Below, piece after piece: positions 36,201-47,065 of a stretch of 64,000 bases of DNA (position 1 is the stretch's first letter; each line of letters starts with the position of its first letter). Under the pieces are notes generated by a model that did not search any database, was not told the DNA's origin, and was given only the letters and a program-made list of their open reading frames with translations. Source of the DNA: Capniomyces stellatus (Eukaryota > Kickxellomycota > Harpellomycetes > Harpellales > Legeriomycetaceae); NCBI GenBank assembly GCA_001661515.1, contig LUVW01000008.1:585100-649099 (forward strand). Reading direction: 5' to 3'. Position numbers and translations under genes: made by a program.

Positions 36201-37297
36201 TCGCCAGTTGCGTCCGTTACTTCCTTGACATCTTCAGCTACAGGGAAAATCTCGTTAAACAGCTGTGCTTTCATCAGCTCTATCAGTAGCTGGATGCTTT
36301 CATGGACCATCATTTGTGTCTTTTTTGCCTTCTTGATGTCGATTTTGACTATTCCCATCATCAGGTGCTCCAAAAGCTGCCCAAACATATTTTTTGGCTT
36401 CTCAACCACTTGTTCTATAGCGTCAACATACACTTGCCCACCCTCCTGCTCCCCAAACCTTTTCTTTAAGCTCATCACACTCAGCTCCGACAGCTGGCCA
36501 TCACCCACCAGCTCACCAAACTCCTTAGACTGAAGCCTCATTGCCGATCCCTTCAGTATCACCGACATCACAAACATTATTCCTTGCAAGCTGTCTGGGA
36601 TTTCTCCCGCGTAATCCAATGTTTGCAAACACCTCATACTCACTAGAAAATGAAAAATCAGTGTTTGAAAGTTACGCGTAGTTCTGTTGTTTACTTTCAG
36701 CCTCTCAATAAGCTGCACTACAAACTGTTTGCTCTTTTCCGCCTGCTCAGCTGTCTCTTCCCCCAACACTTCTAGCTCACCCACACGCTTAAACCAATAC
36801 ACCATGCTATCCAGCTGCATCTCTGCCGCTGACACCATTCTCGTAAAAAACTCAACCGTGCCTTTGCCCCAGTGCCTTGGCCCAACTAGCCCAGCTCCTT
36901 TCCCCCCATCATTATCAACGCCATTTACTCCATCAACACCGCTCACATCCAAATTACTTTCCAGCCTGGACTTTGGGCTGCCAGTTTTATCTTTCAACGC
37001 TTTACCATCAATCAAGAATGCACTCGCATCTGACTTGCGCACTAGCACAGTCCTCATTTGAGCTTTACCTCCGTCTTTTGTGTCTCTCGTGCTTTCAATG
37101 TACTCGGAATCTTTATCCGACAGTCCTATTTGTCCTGACACCCTTTTACCATTTGGCCCGCTTTCTGTTATCCTAAAATTATCTAAATCTCTCTCCGTGT
37201 TTTTATCGTTCCAACTAGTCCCATTCTTCCCATTCCCAGTATCTACTTTGCCAGCTTCTTTTGGCTTTGTAATTTTAATATCTAAACTTTCTGCCAT
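33277..37297 (-). CDS. Dymeclin (Golgi-associated, DYM family)
   Basis: Peripheral Golgi protein of the dymeclin/Hid1 superfamily, involved in secretory trafficking. Exons 37297-35666, 35559-35179, 35050-34937, 34759-34665 and 34531-33277 give 1158 residues with matching phases, longer than the roughly 670 of animal dymeclin because of low-complexity inserts (residues 1-150, a Ser/Thr segment in exon 2 and poly-Thr/Gly stretches in exon 5). Conserved anchors are NPFYVAFSDI, FSLLVNANNNFREFCLARTD (human: LLHQNSNIRTYMLARTD), VYSYLNVIVFLTADDSYVVD, DSLIHKLVLVCLANTVPKAV joined to YLSERLIKVYEMITKHYSRL (human: DKYLHTNCLAALANMS with YAAQRIISL) and NKFLVYEMVRRKDSIFSL (human: NPNLVYALLYKRDLFEQF). Intron 2 uses a GC donor. 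Start is the first ATG of the long exon; an upstream coding exon is not excluded. Confidence 0.85.
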
Positions 37298-38090
37298 CTT
37301 TCCTCTGCTTTTGTCGTTTCTTTTTTGTTCTTTTTCCTTTTTCCTTTTTCCTTTTTTCCTTTTCTTCCTAGTGCGTCCACCTGTCCTTCAGTCTGTTTGT
37401 CCGTATTTCTGTTGTTTTGATGTTTATTTTACTGCTGTGTATTTCTTAGCTAAGTCTCGATGCTTTATTAAGCAATGTTTAAAACATTTTTATAATCTAT
37501 TATCGTTAAACCTAAAATTTAGTCCCTGTTTTTCAAATTTACCTTCAGTTATTATTAAAAAACTGAAATAAAATAAAATAAAATATTTGTAGTTTGATTT
37601 TAGAATTGGGTTTGGTTTTGAAACAAGGGCTGGTCAATCAAGTATATCACTTTTCACTAATAAAGTTATTAGAATTATTAAAACAGCGCTGGTGTCCCGA
37701 AAGTCTAAAACGCAACTTTAGCTACCTTTACAACTTGTTTTCTACTTGCTTAGGCAAAAGCATTTATTAATATTCAAAAAGTTCGGACTTGAATCGAAAT
37801 TGACGGTAGAATTCGAAAGGAAATTGAACACAATTAGATGATTTGGTCAGGTTCTATTGACTACAAAATATTTGGGCTCAGTTCCAACGGAAATTAATTG
37901 GGTTCAATCCAATAACTCTCGCTGATCACCAATACAAAACATCGAGATTTTCAACTACTATTTCTCACTAAAAACAAGGGAAAAAAGAAAAAAAACAAAA
38001 AAGAAAAACAAAAAAGAAAAAAAAGATAAAAAAATAACTCGGTTCTTTTAATCTACTTGAACAATTCTCTCCATCCAAACAACAAACAAA
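37298..38090. other. Intergenic; dymeclin promoter side
   Basis: A pyrimidine tract of TTTTTCC units (about 37318-37370) lies just upstream of the dymeclin ATG; a poly-A-rich stretch at 37978-38033. No gene seen. Confidence 0.5.
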
Positions 38091-39520
38091 CTATAAACCA
38101 CGGTTCGTTTCCAATTTGTTTTTCAGTTCCTTTACGTACTTTGTGTCACGGTCACACAGAGCGTAGTAATCACAGCTACAACTGATACTCTTATTTACAC
38201 CCCTGATTGTTAGCGACCACCTCTCTTCTCTTAATCTTACAGAACCGTCAATAACATCCGATTTCCTGGCCCGGATTCCGTGTTCCCACCCAAATCGCGC
38301 ATCTCCACTAAACACCGTCAGACTGCCAGGCCTTAGATCCTGCACCACCAGTGACTTGGTTGAAGGATGTCTAAACTCCATCAATATCGGCGACTTCAAC
38401 GAGATAATCAGAATATTTTCACTAAACGCCGTGTGGGAATCAACATGAAACGATATCCCTGCTCCAGGCGGGTATTTCTGCATCGATAGCTGGTCAAACT
38501 CCCCTATAAACGGAAACCTTTCTCTGGCTCTATCAATTGCGTTTACAACTATACTTGGGATCTGTGTCGATACCGTTAGACTTTTTTCGCCAACATGCTT
38601 TTTGCGGTAGTCAAACGAGTTTCCGTAATGCTGTATTCGACGCTCCTGGATAGTGAAAAACGACTTTTCTCCCTCCCCCTCCCCCTCTCCCTTCGCCTCT
38701 TCTGCTTCTCCATTGTCGTAGTTTGCAAGCTGCTCTAGCATTTCAGCTTGCTCCTCACCGGTGAGAAACCCATCTATGTAGTGCAGCCCAGGCACCGTGT
38801 TCAGCTTTTTTAGCTCGGTGGTTTGTTTTCTATCTGAGAAGTAGGCAAAATCCAGGTGGTTCAAATACTCTAAAAACAGAATTTTATTGTTGAGTTCTAA
38901 ACATGGCAGCTCGTGCAGATCCTCTTTTGCTATCTTTGCATCATCGCCTCCCCTGAACTCGACAAAACTATAAGGCTAATACCACAATATCTCATTAGTA
39001 CATGCACAATACAACATCGGTTAAACTGGCTTTGCTTGTCCAGTTTTTTTTATCTCTCTCCCCTCACCTCCCTCAACTCTTTAAATTATTTCCTGGCTTG
39101 TGTCTATTCGTCTATCCATCTAATGCAACAATTGATAAAACAAAAAAAAAGGGTATGTCTATTCCTTACCTTTCCGTGTGCCATCACCACCTTTTCAAAT
39201 CCTTTGTATTTGGCAAATATTTTCTCAATTTGCTCTGTATCCGCTCCTCCAACAGCCCCGAATCCCAGATTCACTATTATCATTGTTTTTCGAGGTAGCT
39301 TGGAGAACGCCTTGAACACATTTGGGAGATTTTCAAGTTTCGCAAAAGTCGAGTAGGCTTCTTCTTTCTTTTGCATCATTTTTGCATACTCTCGTCGCTC
39401 TCTTCTAGACATACACTGGTCATTATCTTTATCATTATCGCTTTTTATATCCTCCTTGTTTTCAGGAATATCCCCTGTGGTTATATCCAATTCGTTAAAT
39501 TTCTCCAGCATCTTGAACAT
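38091..39520 (-). CDS. RRM-AlkB dioxygenase, ALKBH8-like without methyltransferase
   Basis: Fe(II)/2-oxoglutarate dioxygenase fused to an RNA-recognition motif, 411 residues in two exons (39520-39170 and 38975-38091). After a charged N-terminus with RRERREYAKMMQKKEEAY, the RRM spans about 78-155 (KTMIIVNLGFGAVGG as RNP2-like, HGKPYSFVEF as RNP1-like; the splice falls between K and P). The AlkB domain starts VPGLHYIDGFL and has ERRIQHYG, DQLSMQKYPPGAGISFHVD with His294 and Asp296, His349 in WEHGIRAR and the Arg-rich RWSLTIRG that binds 2-oxoglutarate. A Cys-rich tail (CSCDYYALC) follows, as in ALKBH8. Human ALKBH8 adds a TRM9-like methyltransferase, absent here. Likely role: hydroxylation of mcm5U at the tRNA wobble base (inferred). 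Confidence 0.9.
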
Positions 39521-40157
39521 TGGTGTTGATTTGCCTTTTGTTTGACATGTACTTTAGTTTTGCGTACTTGATTTGTGTACTTGATTTTTGTACTTTAATT
39601 ATGCGTACTTGATTTGCGTTTATTTGAATTGAAATCAAAGATCAATATATCTCTAATGCGCTATAAAAACTGAAAATAATCCAAGAAGAAAAAAAAACTC
39701 AAGCTGCTGGTACTACTCTTTGCTACAAATAGCCATTGAATTATTCTTACTTGGCTAATGCAAACTGGTGTGTGTTCACTATTTATATTCGAGGCTATAT
39801 CTTTAGAATACCAAACATTACTATAACGATAAAGGTTGTCTGTAAATGGTGTGTATGGCATGATAATTCAAAAAAAAATTCACGAGTATTGCAAAAAAAA
39901 AAAATCGAATCAAAAAGCCAAATTAACAGTAGAAAAAAAAAATAGTACCCAAGTAGACACACTCGAGTGAGAATATTTTTACTTCATGTTTTACTAACTA
40001 ATATAATTGTTCAGGCTTAATGTGCTGTTGGAATAAGAAACCACAGTCAATACATTTATTTCAAAGTAGTAGAAGGGAAAAAAAAACCAACAGGGAACTT
40101 TGATATCCAAGTATAAACATACATAAACATACATAAATAAAAACAATAAAAACAAAC
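39521..40157. other. Intergenic; nothing recognised
   Basis: Contains repeated GTACTTGATTT-like units (about 39547-39620: GTACTT / GCGTACTTGATTTG) just upstream of the RRM-AlkB ATG, and AACATACATAAA repeats near 40118-40140. Confidence 0.5.
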
Positions 40158-41093
40158 TTATAAACATGCGCTTTTGGCAATATTTACGAGGCTGGACGAG
40201 ATGTTTTTATAGCTCTCTTTGTTCTCGGTAAATATAGAAATGCTTTCGCACCCAGACGAGTCGCTAATACAGCCGCTCATACCTACATCTACATCAGCAA
40301 AGGGACAAGAATGATTAGCGGCGTTGGCTTTTAAAGCTAATAAGAGTTTAAATAGCCAGCCAAAAGAAGAGGATGAGAGAAAGGATGTGTTTTCTTTGGG
40401 CTAGTGTAAACCGTTTAAACAAATAAGGCAATATGTAGACACATCGACTATAACTTACTGTATGCCCACTCTATCTTGTTGTTTTTGAAAACAACCACTG
40501 AAGTGTCGGCTCCAAAAAAGTCCTTGCCAACTGGCGCGCCAGGCGAGGGCAGTTTCTTCAACTCGTTTATTTGGTCAAAGAACTCGGACAACTTGGAACT
40601 AAGGTTGTTGAATAAGCAATTTTATGTTTAGCAGCGTCAAAAAAAAAGTAAAAGTACATTTCTGGGGTAGAAAATATTGGGTTGGTACAGGCCTTAACCA
40701 AAAAAACCGTAGTTTTAAATCAATAAAAGCAATTCTAGCCAAAATACCAAATCGCATCTTTACCCTGATAGAGTTCCGGCTGAAGTGACTTGTTTTTTGT
40801 TGACGAGGTTCATGCACTCTACATTTAATTCGTTTTCATTTCCGCTAATATCAAAAGTGGCGCTAAATGGGATAATTCAAGTCGCAATGTTAGTTATAGC
40901 GCAGTATTTTATTCTTTTGTCAAAAAAAAGAATTTAATTTTTGAATTTAAAAAAAGCAAAAGCTACTAGGTTGCAATTGGCATGCGAAGATGGGATAAAG
41001 TAATGCTTAAAAAACACATACTACTTACGTGTACTTTGGTCCTATAATACCTTTGCCAGAAATCCCTTGCAGAATATTGATTTTGTAACTCAT
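40158..41093 (-). CDS. Unrecognised spliced protein, 144 aa
   Basis: Four exons: 41093-41029, 40862-40764, 40598-40459 and 40288-40158, all joined at canonical sites with consistent phases (435 nt). The product begins MSYKINILQGISGKGIIGPK and has alternating hydrophobic and polar residues suggesting beta structure. It then has an amphipathic helix-like segment (SKLSEFFDQINELKKL), a Gly/Pro turn (PSPGAPVGKDFFGADTSVVV) and a Ser/Cys-rich end (MSGCISDSSGCESISIF). No signal peptide or membrane segment. I do not recognise the family. Exon 4 could start six nt later without a frame change. The clean four-exon structure supports a real gene. Confidence 0.7.
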
Positions 41094-42043
41094 TGTTGCT
41101 CGACTGTGAAATTAATATTTATTTTATTTTAATATTACTATTTTAACGAAGAAGAAGAAAAAGAAGCGCCAGACTCTAAGCTTTGGCTTGATGTTAATAC
41201 TTATTTATATTAAAGTTGTATGCCAAGAGAAAAACAGCTGTTTCAAAGTTAAAAACGTTACGAAATTGTATTTCAACTTTAAAGGCAAAAAAAAAAGTGC
41301 GAAATTGAATGTGAATGTATGAAAAAGTTTAGGAGGCAAGTCAGTGAATAAAAAGGGAAATAGTCGCACTTACCAAGACTCTAAACTAGCCAATGTGAAC
41401 AGAAATAATAGTTGGTGAATAGATTTCATAGATTTTGGTTTAACAGATATTTTTAATAAAGTAAGGTGGTTGTTGAAAGTCAAAGTCGGTTTAGTTTAAA
41501 TATTATATTTTACAGAGTCAAAAGAGAAACCAAATAAGTTGGGCACCAAACAGATTATAAAAGAGCAAACATCAATAGTAGCGTATAGAACTTTTGCAGC
41601 TTTGTAAACTAACCCGTAATTTATTCGTTTAAACTGTAATTTTCACTTGAAATAGCAGTAAATAAACATATTTTTTGTCTTCAGATTTTGCTTAAGCCAG
41701 GCTCTAAACTGGGATTTGAAATACAGAAGCCTGTTTAAGCCAAAGGAAATCCAGTAAAACACAAACAGGATCTATTTATAACCACATTTTGCTATTGGCA
41801 AAAGATACATCAAGTGGAGTCTACCCAATATAAATACATTCCAGAGAACGAGCGCTCTGTTTATCGAGCATAAACCACCCAGATTTCGATACAGATACAA
41901 TACAGTAAGACATGGTATGGTGCAGCATAAAGATACTAACGCATCACACGTTTACACGAGATATTTACACGCCAGAAGGAGCCGTTAATGTTGATTCAGT
42001 AAATTAAAGGTATTTGTATATGTGAAAAGCCATCGATTTTATA
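41094..42043. other. Intergenic; nothing recognised
   Basis: Upstream region of the unrecognised gene (-) and of tRNA-Ile (+). AT-rich, no frame of interest. Confidence 0.5.
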
Positions 42044-42117
42044 GCTCTGTTAGCTCAGTTGGTTAGAGCGTGGTGCTAATAACGCCAAGGTCACAGGTTC
42101 GACCCCTGTACAGAGCA
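42044..42117 (+). tRNA. tRNA-Ile(AAT)
   Basis: Complete 74-nt cloverleaf without intron. The acceptor stem GCTCTGT pairs with ACAGAGC, followed by discriminator A. D-arm TAGCTCAGTTGGTTAGAGC (A box), anticodon loop CTAATAA with AAT at 42078-42080, and T-arm CAGGTTCGACCCCTG (B box). A T-run at 42130-42136 serves as RNA polymerase III terminator. Inosine-34 after editing would read ATT, ATC and ATA. Confidence 0.97.
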
Positions 42118-42526
42118 GCGCATATAACATTTTTTTGTCCTACTCTTCTTATTTTGCCTGGGGATGGTAGTTAAAATCTGGTTTACCATGTTATGCACAA
42201 TCCCAAATAGTGAACTTTTGCAATTAATCTGCCGCAGTTGAATTTGCGATTAATTTCACAAACAGGATAAAATGAATTCGATCTTTGTTTAAGTTTGAGA
42301 CAATTCTGGTGATTTGAAAAAAAAAAAAAAAAGTGCCAAGTGTTTCGATAATTTAGTAGGAAAAAAAAAGTAATAGTATGTGGGTTGTTTTAATATTGCC
42401 CAACATAGGATAGAATTGTTGTGTTTTTCTTTTCTCGCTCACTTCTTAACCCAACACTACCAAGTTATCAACGTCAATTTAAATATAACAGAAAGAACAT
42501 AAATAAGGTAAAAGTAAAAGTAAAAA
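42118..42526. other. Intergenic between tRNA-Ile and ARMT1
   Basis: Pol III terminator T-run followed by the ARMT1 promoter. Nothing else seen. Confidence 0.5.
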
Positions 42527-44160
42527 ATGAAGTTTGAACCAAACAATACACCATTTCCACCATCAACGGCGGATAACACGCCGTTCACCAATGTTTCGTT
42601 GGTTGAGAGGCTTCCAGTAATCATGAATGATATTGTTAAAGTGGTGGAGCAGGACATTGCTAAAAAAGATCAAGTAGCAGACAGAGAGTATGTGGATGAG
42701 GGCAACAAGATTCTAAAGGAATTGGGAGAGCTTTGCAGAGAAATGGAATCAGATTCAGAAATCACGTATGTAGAGCTGTCCTTTATATTTAAAAATAGGC
42801 GTTTAATTGTGATGGTAAAGTATCGCAACCAAATTTAAAGTGCGGCTACTATGATCATTTTAATTCAAGCTAGATTAGCTGTGAAGAACAAGAAAAAAAC
42901 CGAATTTGTACTGTTGTTGCAATTGGCGATGGTTAAATTGTTTGAATTCTAGCCTTTGTTTATTTTATTTTTTTACCTTTGAATCAATTAATAATCAACT
43001 TTAAACTGAATTGTAGGCCGTTGGAGTCTGATAATCTGGGAGATGTAGAAGACTACAACAAGTTCCGTGATACATACTTTAAGGGGGGCAGGTGGCGCGA
43101 GTCGCCGTTTCTTTGGTGGGAAACGTACTTGTACAGACGGATAGCAGGTATTTTTAAGAGAACGGTACATTTTAAGGACTTTGACTATTTTGAAGAGCAA
43201 AAGAAGAACCTCTACTTTGCATCAAAGTCGGCTATTGGAAAGCTTGCGGAGAGAGCAAGCGATTGTGTAGAGGAGTGTCAAGAAGCGGGGGTGGAGGCAG
43301 CGATAGTTGAAAAGAGACGAATGGTGGGGTTCCTAGAGGTTGTGCAGGGAAGTTTATGGGGGAACCAGACTGATTTGTCAATGTTCCCAGATTTGAAGTC
43401 GGCAGATTTAGAAAAGATGCAGGCAATGCTGGTGTCTGGAGACAATAAGAGCAAGGTGATCAGCAACGATTCGCTGAAGATATGGGAGATAGTAAAAGGG
43501 CAAAGCAAGGTCCGGTACGACATTGTGATGGACAATTCAGGGTTTGAGTTGTTTGGTGACTTGTTACTTGCCAACTGGCTTGTCGATCTTGGGTATGCCA
43601 GCGAGGTTGTTTTTCATGCAAAAGCGATTCCTTGGTACATTTCAGATGTCACAAAGGCAGACTTTGAGTGGGTTATTAACTCGTGCGCCGACATAAGCTC
43701 GTTTGGGGAGCATGGCGACTCTACGGCAATGAGCGAGTTTGGAAAGTTGTGTGCTTTGGGGAAAAAGTGGCAGGACTTTTACAAGGCTGGTGTGTGGAAG
43801 GTTGAGTCGGATCTCTTTTGGACTGGCCCATACGCATACCAGTACTTGCCACGGTATGCACCGAGGCTATGGGAGCAGCTTAAAACCAGCACAGTGGTGT
43901 TTTTCAAGGGTGACTTGAATTACCGAAAGCTGGAAAGCGATTTGATTTGGCCACCATCAACACCGTTCACTTCAGCCATTGGGGCAAGCATCTCAAACTC
44001 GGACGCACCCGCTATTGTAGCTTTAAGGACCGCAAAGGCCGATACTATTGTAGGGATAACCGAAGAGATTGTAAAGAGACTTGATACTGAGGATCCTGGA
44101 TGGAAGCATCTAGGAAAGTATGGTGTTATTCAGCTGAGTCCTGGAAAGTTCTCAAGCTAA
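42527..44160 (+). CDS. DUF89 damage-control phosphatase ARMT1-like
   Basis: Metal-dependent phosphatase of DUF89 subfamily III (human ARMT1/C6orf211, yeast YMR027W), thought to clear damaged sugar phosphates such as fructose-1-phosphate; a carboxyl methyltransferase activity was also proposed. Exons 42527-42765 and 43017-44160 give 460 residues (splice ATCAC|GTATGT to TGTAG|GCC, phase 2). Motifs: N-terminal FTNVSLVERLPVIMNDIV, WWETYLYRRI, LWGNQTDLSMFP with the metal/substrate Asn and Asp, VMDNSGFELFGDLLLANWL (the family's DN-GFEL core), HAKAIPWYISDV and VFFKGDLNYRKLESDLIWP. Length is typical of the family. Cytosolic, no targeting signal. Confidence 0.93.
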
Positions 44161-44533
44161 ACTGGGCGAATCCAAATTGTTTTTTTTTTCGTTTGCTTTA
44201 TATCCCTTTTTATATAATAGTATGTATTGGTTTAGTTTATGATCAATTAAAGCCACAAAGCGGCGGCAACTTAAACAACCAGTCGAGTGGGTTTTTATTG
44301 AATAGTCGAGTTGATGTGTAGATTAAAATAGTAAAAGTATATAAAATATAATATGGTAATTCAAACGACTAAAACAGATGTAAAACGGAAAAGGAAAAGA
44401 AAAAAAAAAGGAATGGGGAAAAAGAAAAGAAAAAGACCAGTTTTCGAGTCTTCATTTTAGCTCATATTTTGTTGATTTTTTTTTTATTTATTTCAAAAAA
44501 CAAACGAGAGGACGAGTATACAGACTTGCAAAC
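44161..44533. other. Convergent intergenic spacer
   Basis: 3' regions of ARMT1 and ARP4; A-rich. No gene seen. Confidence 0.5.
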
Positions 44534-46223
44534 CTAATAGCAGCGCTTGTTGACAATAGTGGCACCGCTTTCAGCATATTCCTCAGCAGAGATCCACATT
44601 TGGTGGAATGTACCCAGAGAAGCCAGAATAGATCCACCCAGCCAGGTCGTGTACTTGCGGTCCAGGGTATTTCCTGGCGTATGGATCCGTACCCGCGACT
44701 AGTATAAGCAAAGTTAGCAGAAATGGTTAGTGGTCAGATATCAGGATTGAACAGGATAGCAGAATTAATAGCAACTAGTCAGCAAATGTAAAGTATAAAA
44801 TGTAATGGCTTACCGATTGAACAAGCTTTGGGAGTTCGTTGCTAAATCTTTCAGTGAATCCTGGGAATAAAGTGTTTCCACCAGTTAAAACAACGTTGTG
44901 GAGCAAATGGGGACGCAAATCCACATCGTTGTTCATTACGCTGGAGTGAGCAAGCTGCTGTATGCTCTTTACATCGCCATCCCCGACTAGCTTGGTTGCA
45001 GCAGCAAACAGTTTAGGCTGGAACATAACTTCAGGTTCGCGGTACCTTTCAGGCCCAACAACCAAGTTGAATCCATCTGGGAACTCAAACGGCTTGGATC
45101 CTCTAGTTGTTGCAAGAGACTCTTCGTATGGGACCTCAAGAACCTGGCACATACTTTCTTTGTATTCCAAAACTGTGTTGAGCTGCATTTCTTTTCTGTA
45201 TGTGTCGGTAACGTTTGGCAGATTTCTCAAGTCAAATATCGGCTTTTGCAATGCCTCAACAGGCTGCTTGGATTTTATTTCAAAGACTGGGCGAATTTCG
45301 TAGTCATAGTCTCGTTTCAACTGTGCCATGATTTGCTGTGAAATAAAGTTTCCTGCCAGATTTTGCCTCACAATCCCCTTCTTCAACACATATCCGTCGT
45401 ACACCGGAACTACACTGGTTGAATCTGCCCCGGAATCAACTACTAGTGCCGTCGATTTTCCCGTTCCAAATGCCGTCAGCGCTGCATTCTTGCATACATA
45501 GAATCCTGGCACTTTGAATTTCTCAAAAAATAACTCGGTCAGCTTTTCTCGGGACTCTGAATTGTTCCACGAAACTTCAGAGATCATCAACGGATGTTCC
45601 TCGCTGTTAACTCTTAATCTGCTTTTATAAGTGTACTCCAAGATCTTTTCATAAGCATCCCAATCTGAAATAAACCCGTCTTCGAGCACGCTCCTCACCT
45701 CCATATTTGGCCTAAACACATCTACTCCCATATTTCCTGCATAATATTTTCCCTTTCTCTTTTCATGCTTTGGCTCTGCTGCCCCTGGTTGCGTCGAATC
45801 AACGCTTGCTCCATTCTCTCCTTCCAATCTTTCTTCGATGGTCTTGTCAAGCTCTTCGCTCTCTTTTGCGCTCGGACTGCGATTGCCAGCCCGTTTTTCT
45901 GACGCTTCGTTTGAGAATTCTGATTCATCTGCAACAAATCCGACTTTTGACGAAAAGTACGCAACCGGGCTTTCCTCGCCCGCAAACCCAGCACGCGTCC
46001 AACAACTACCAACATCGAACACCAGTGCATTTACTTCATCTATTTTGAGTTTGTTTTAACAACCACTGTTAGTTAGTTTTGTGCCATCACTTGTCTCTTT
46101 ATTTACCACTCATTTCACTTTTATTTTCCTTCTTTTTCTTACTTTCTTTCTTTCATTTTCTTTTTCTTTTTTAAATTGTGACTATAATAATGGCGACTGC
46201 TTACCTCCCCCATAAGTTGGCAT
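44534..46223 (-). CDS. ARP4: Actin-related protein 4 (ARP4/BAF53 family)
   Basis: Nuclear actin-related protein shared by SWR1/INO80 remodelers and the NuA4 acetyltransferase. Exons 46223-46205 (19 nt), 46039-44814 and 44698-44534 give 469 residues. Exon 1 encodes MPTYGG and exon 2 continues [20 protein letters not shown], the typical ARP4 opening. An acidic/charged insert lies in subdomain 2 (about 40-95). Actin-fold motifs: [19 protein letters not shown] (phosphate 2 loop), [14 protein letters not shown] and, across the last junction, [20 protein letters not shown] then [18 protein letters not shown]. The match to ARP4 is stronger than to actin because of the DEV-ALVFD start, inserts and GTFHQMWIS end. 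Intron 1 separates the first 19 coding nt from the rest. Confidence 0.94.
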
Positions 46224-47065
46224 TTTATTGTAGTTTCTTTAATTGTTTTTGCGTTTATAAAGATTGTTAAACTTAAAATGTAATAAAATGTATACCCAGT
46301 AACTCCACACCTTATTTTGCAATATATTTATATAAACAAAGAGTTCTAGTTTCCATTTGCTGATTTTATATTTTCTTGATAAATAAAATAAAAGAATAAA
46401 GCTATTCACGAAATGAGAGTCTATTAATCGCCAAAACAAAAAAAAAAAAAAATTATAAAAAAAAAAAAAATAAACCAACTGAAATTTATTTGTTTGTTTT
46501 AACGTTATTCATTCAACCGAGCAAGTGAAGAAATCTTTCTTTTTTCTTTTTCTTTTCTGCTATTACTCTGTTTTATTGTACCTTATCTTCCTCTTCATCG
46601 ACTGAACATAGCAAAGATGAGATTGTTACTTTGAACTTGAACAATCAATGATATTTCGTGTTGAAAAAAGAGAAAGAAAAGGAGAAAAGAAAAAGAGAAA
46701 AAAAAGGAAAAAAACACATCAAATTGGCGTTTTCCTAGCCAATTTAAAATAGTAGGGTGCTTGTTTATAGCTTTATGATAAGTTTGATAGTTGCAGCGTG
46801 TTGGGCAATGTGAGTAAATATTTCGGGTAATATCAGTAAATATGTTGGCGTGGAAGTATAAACCTGTCCAGCATAATTTATTGATGTAATATAAAAATAA
46901 TCTAGCTAAGAGGCTTCGACAAAGCTTTAAAGCGTCCATGTTAAAATCCATGTTAAAGTCCATGTTAAAGTCAAAAGCAAAGTCAAAGTTATAAACTGAA
47001 ATCAAAAGAAAACAAGGGTATTGTGTTTTAGTCTGATTCCAGAAAAGAGTTAGTCAAGTTGAAAA
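46224..47065. other. Intergenic; ARP4 promoter side
   Basis: T/A-rich, with long A-runs (46437-46472) and a 12-bp tandem. No supported gene; a minus-strand frame at 46595-47005 starts with the tandem repeat and lacks family features. Confidence 0.5.
46934..46969. repeat. 12-bp tandem repeat
   Basis: Three units of GTCCATGTTAAA (second unit ATCC...), followed by a decayed GTCAAAAGCAAA unit, about 100 nt beyond the RPA49 stop codon. Confidence 0.85.

Noticed and set aside
46595..47005. Minus-strand frame starting with FNMDFNMDFNMD repeats
   Set aside because: The repeats come from the 12-bp DNA tandem, and the rest is Phe/Ser-rich translation of A/T tracts.
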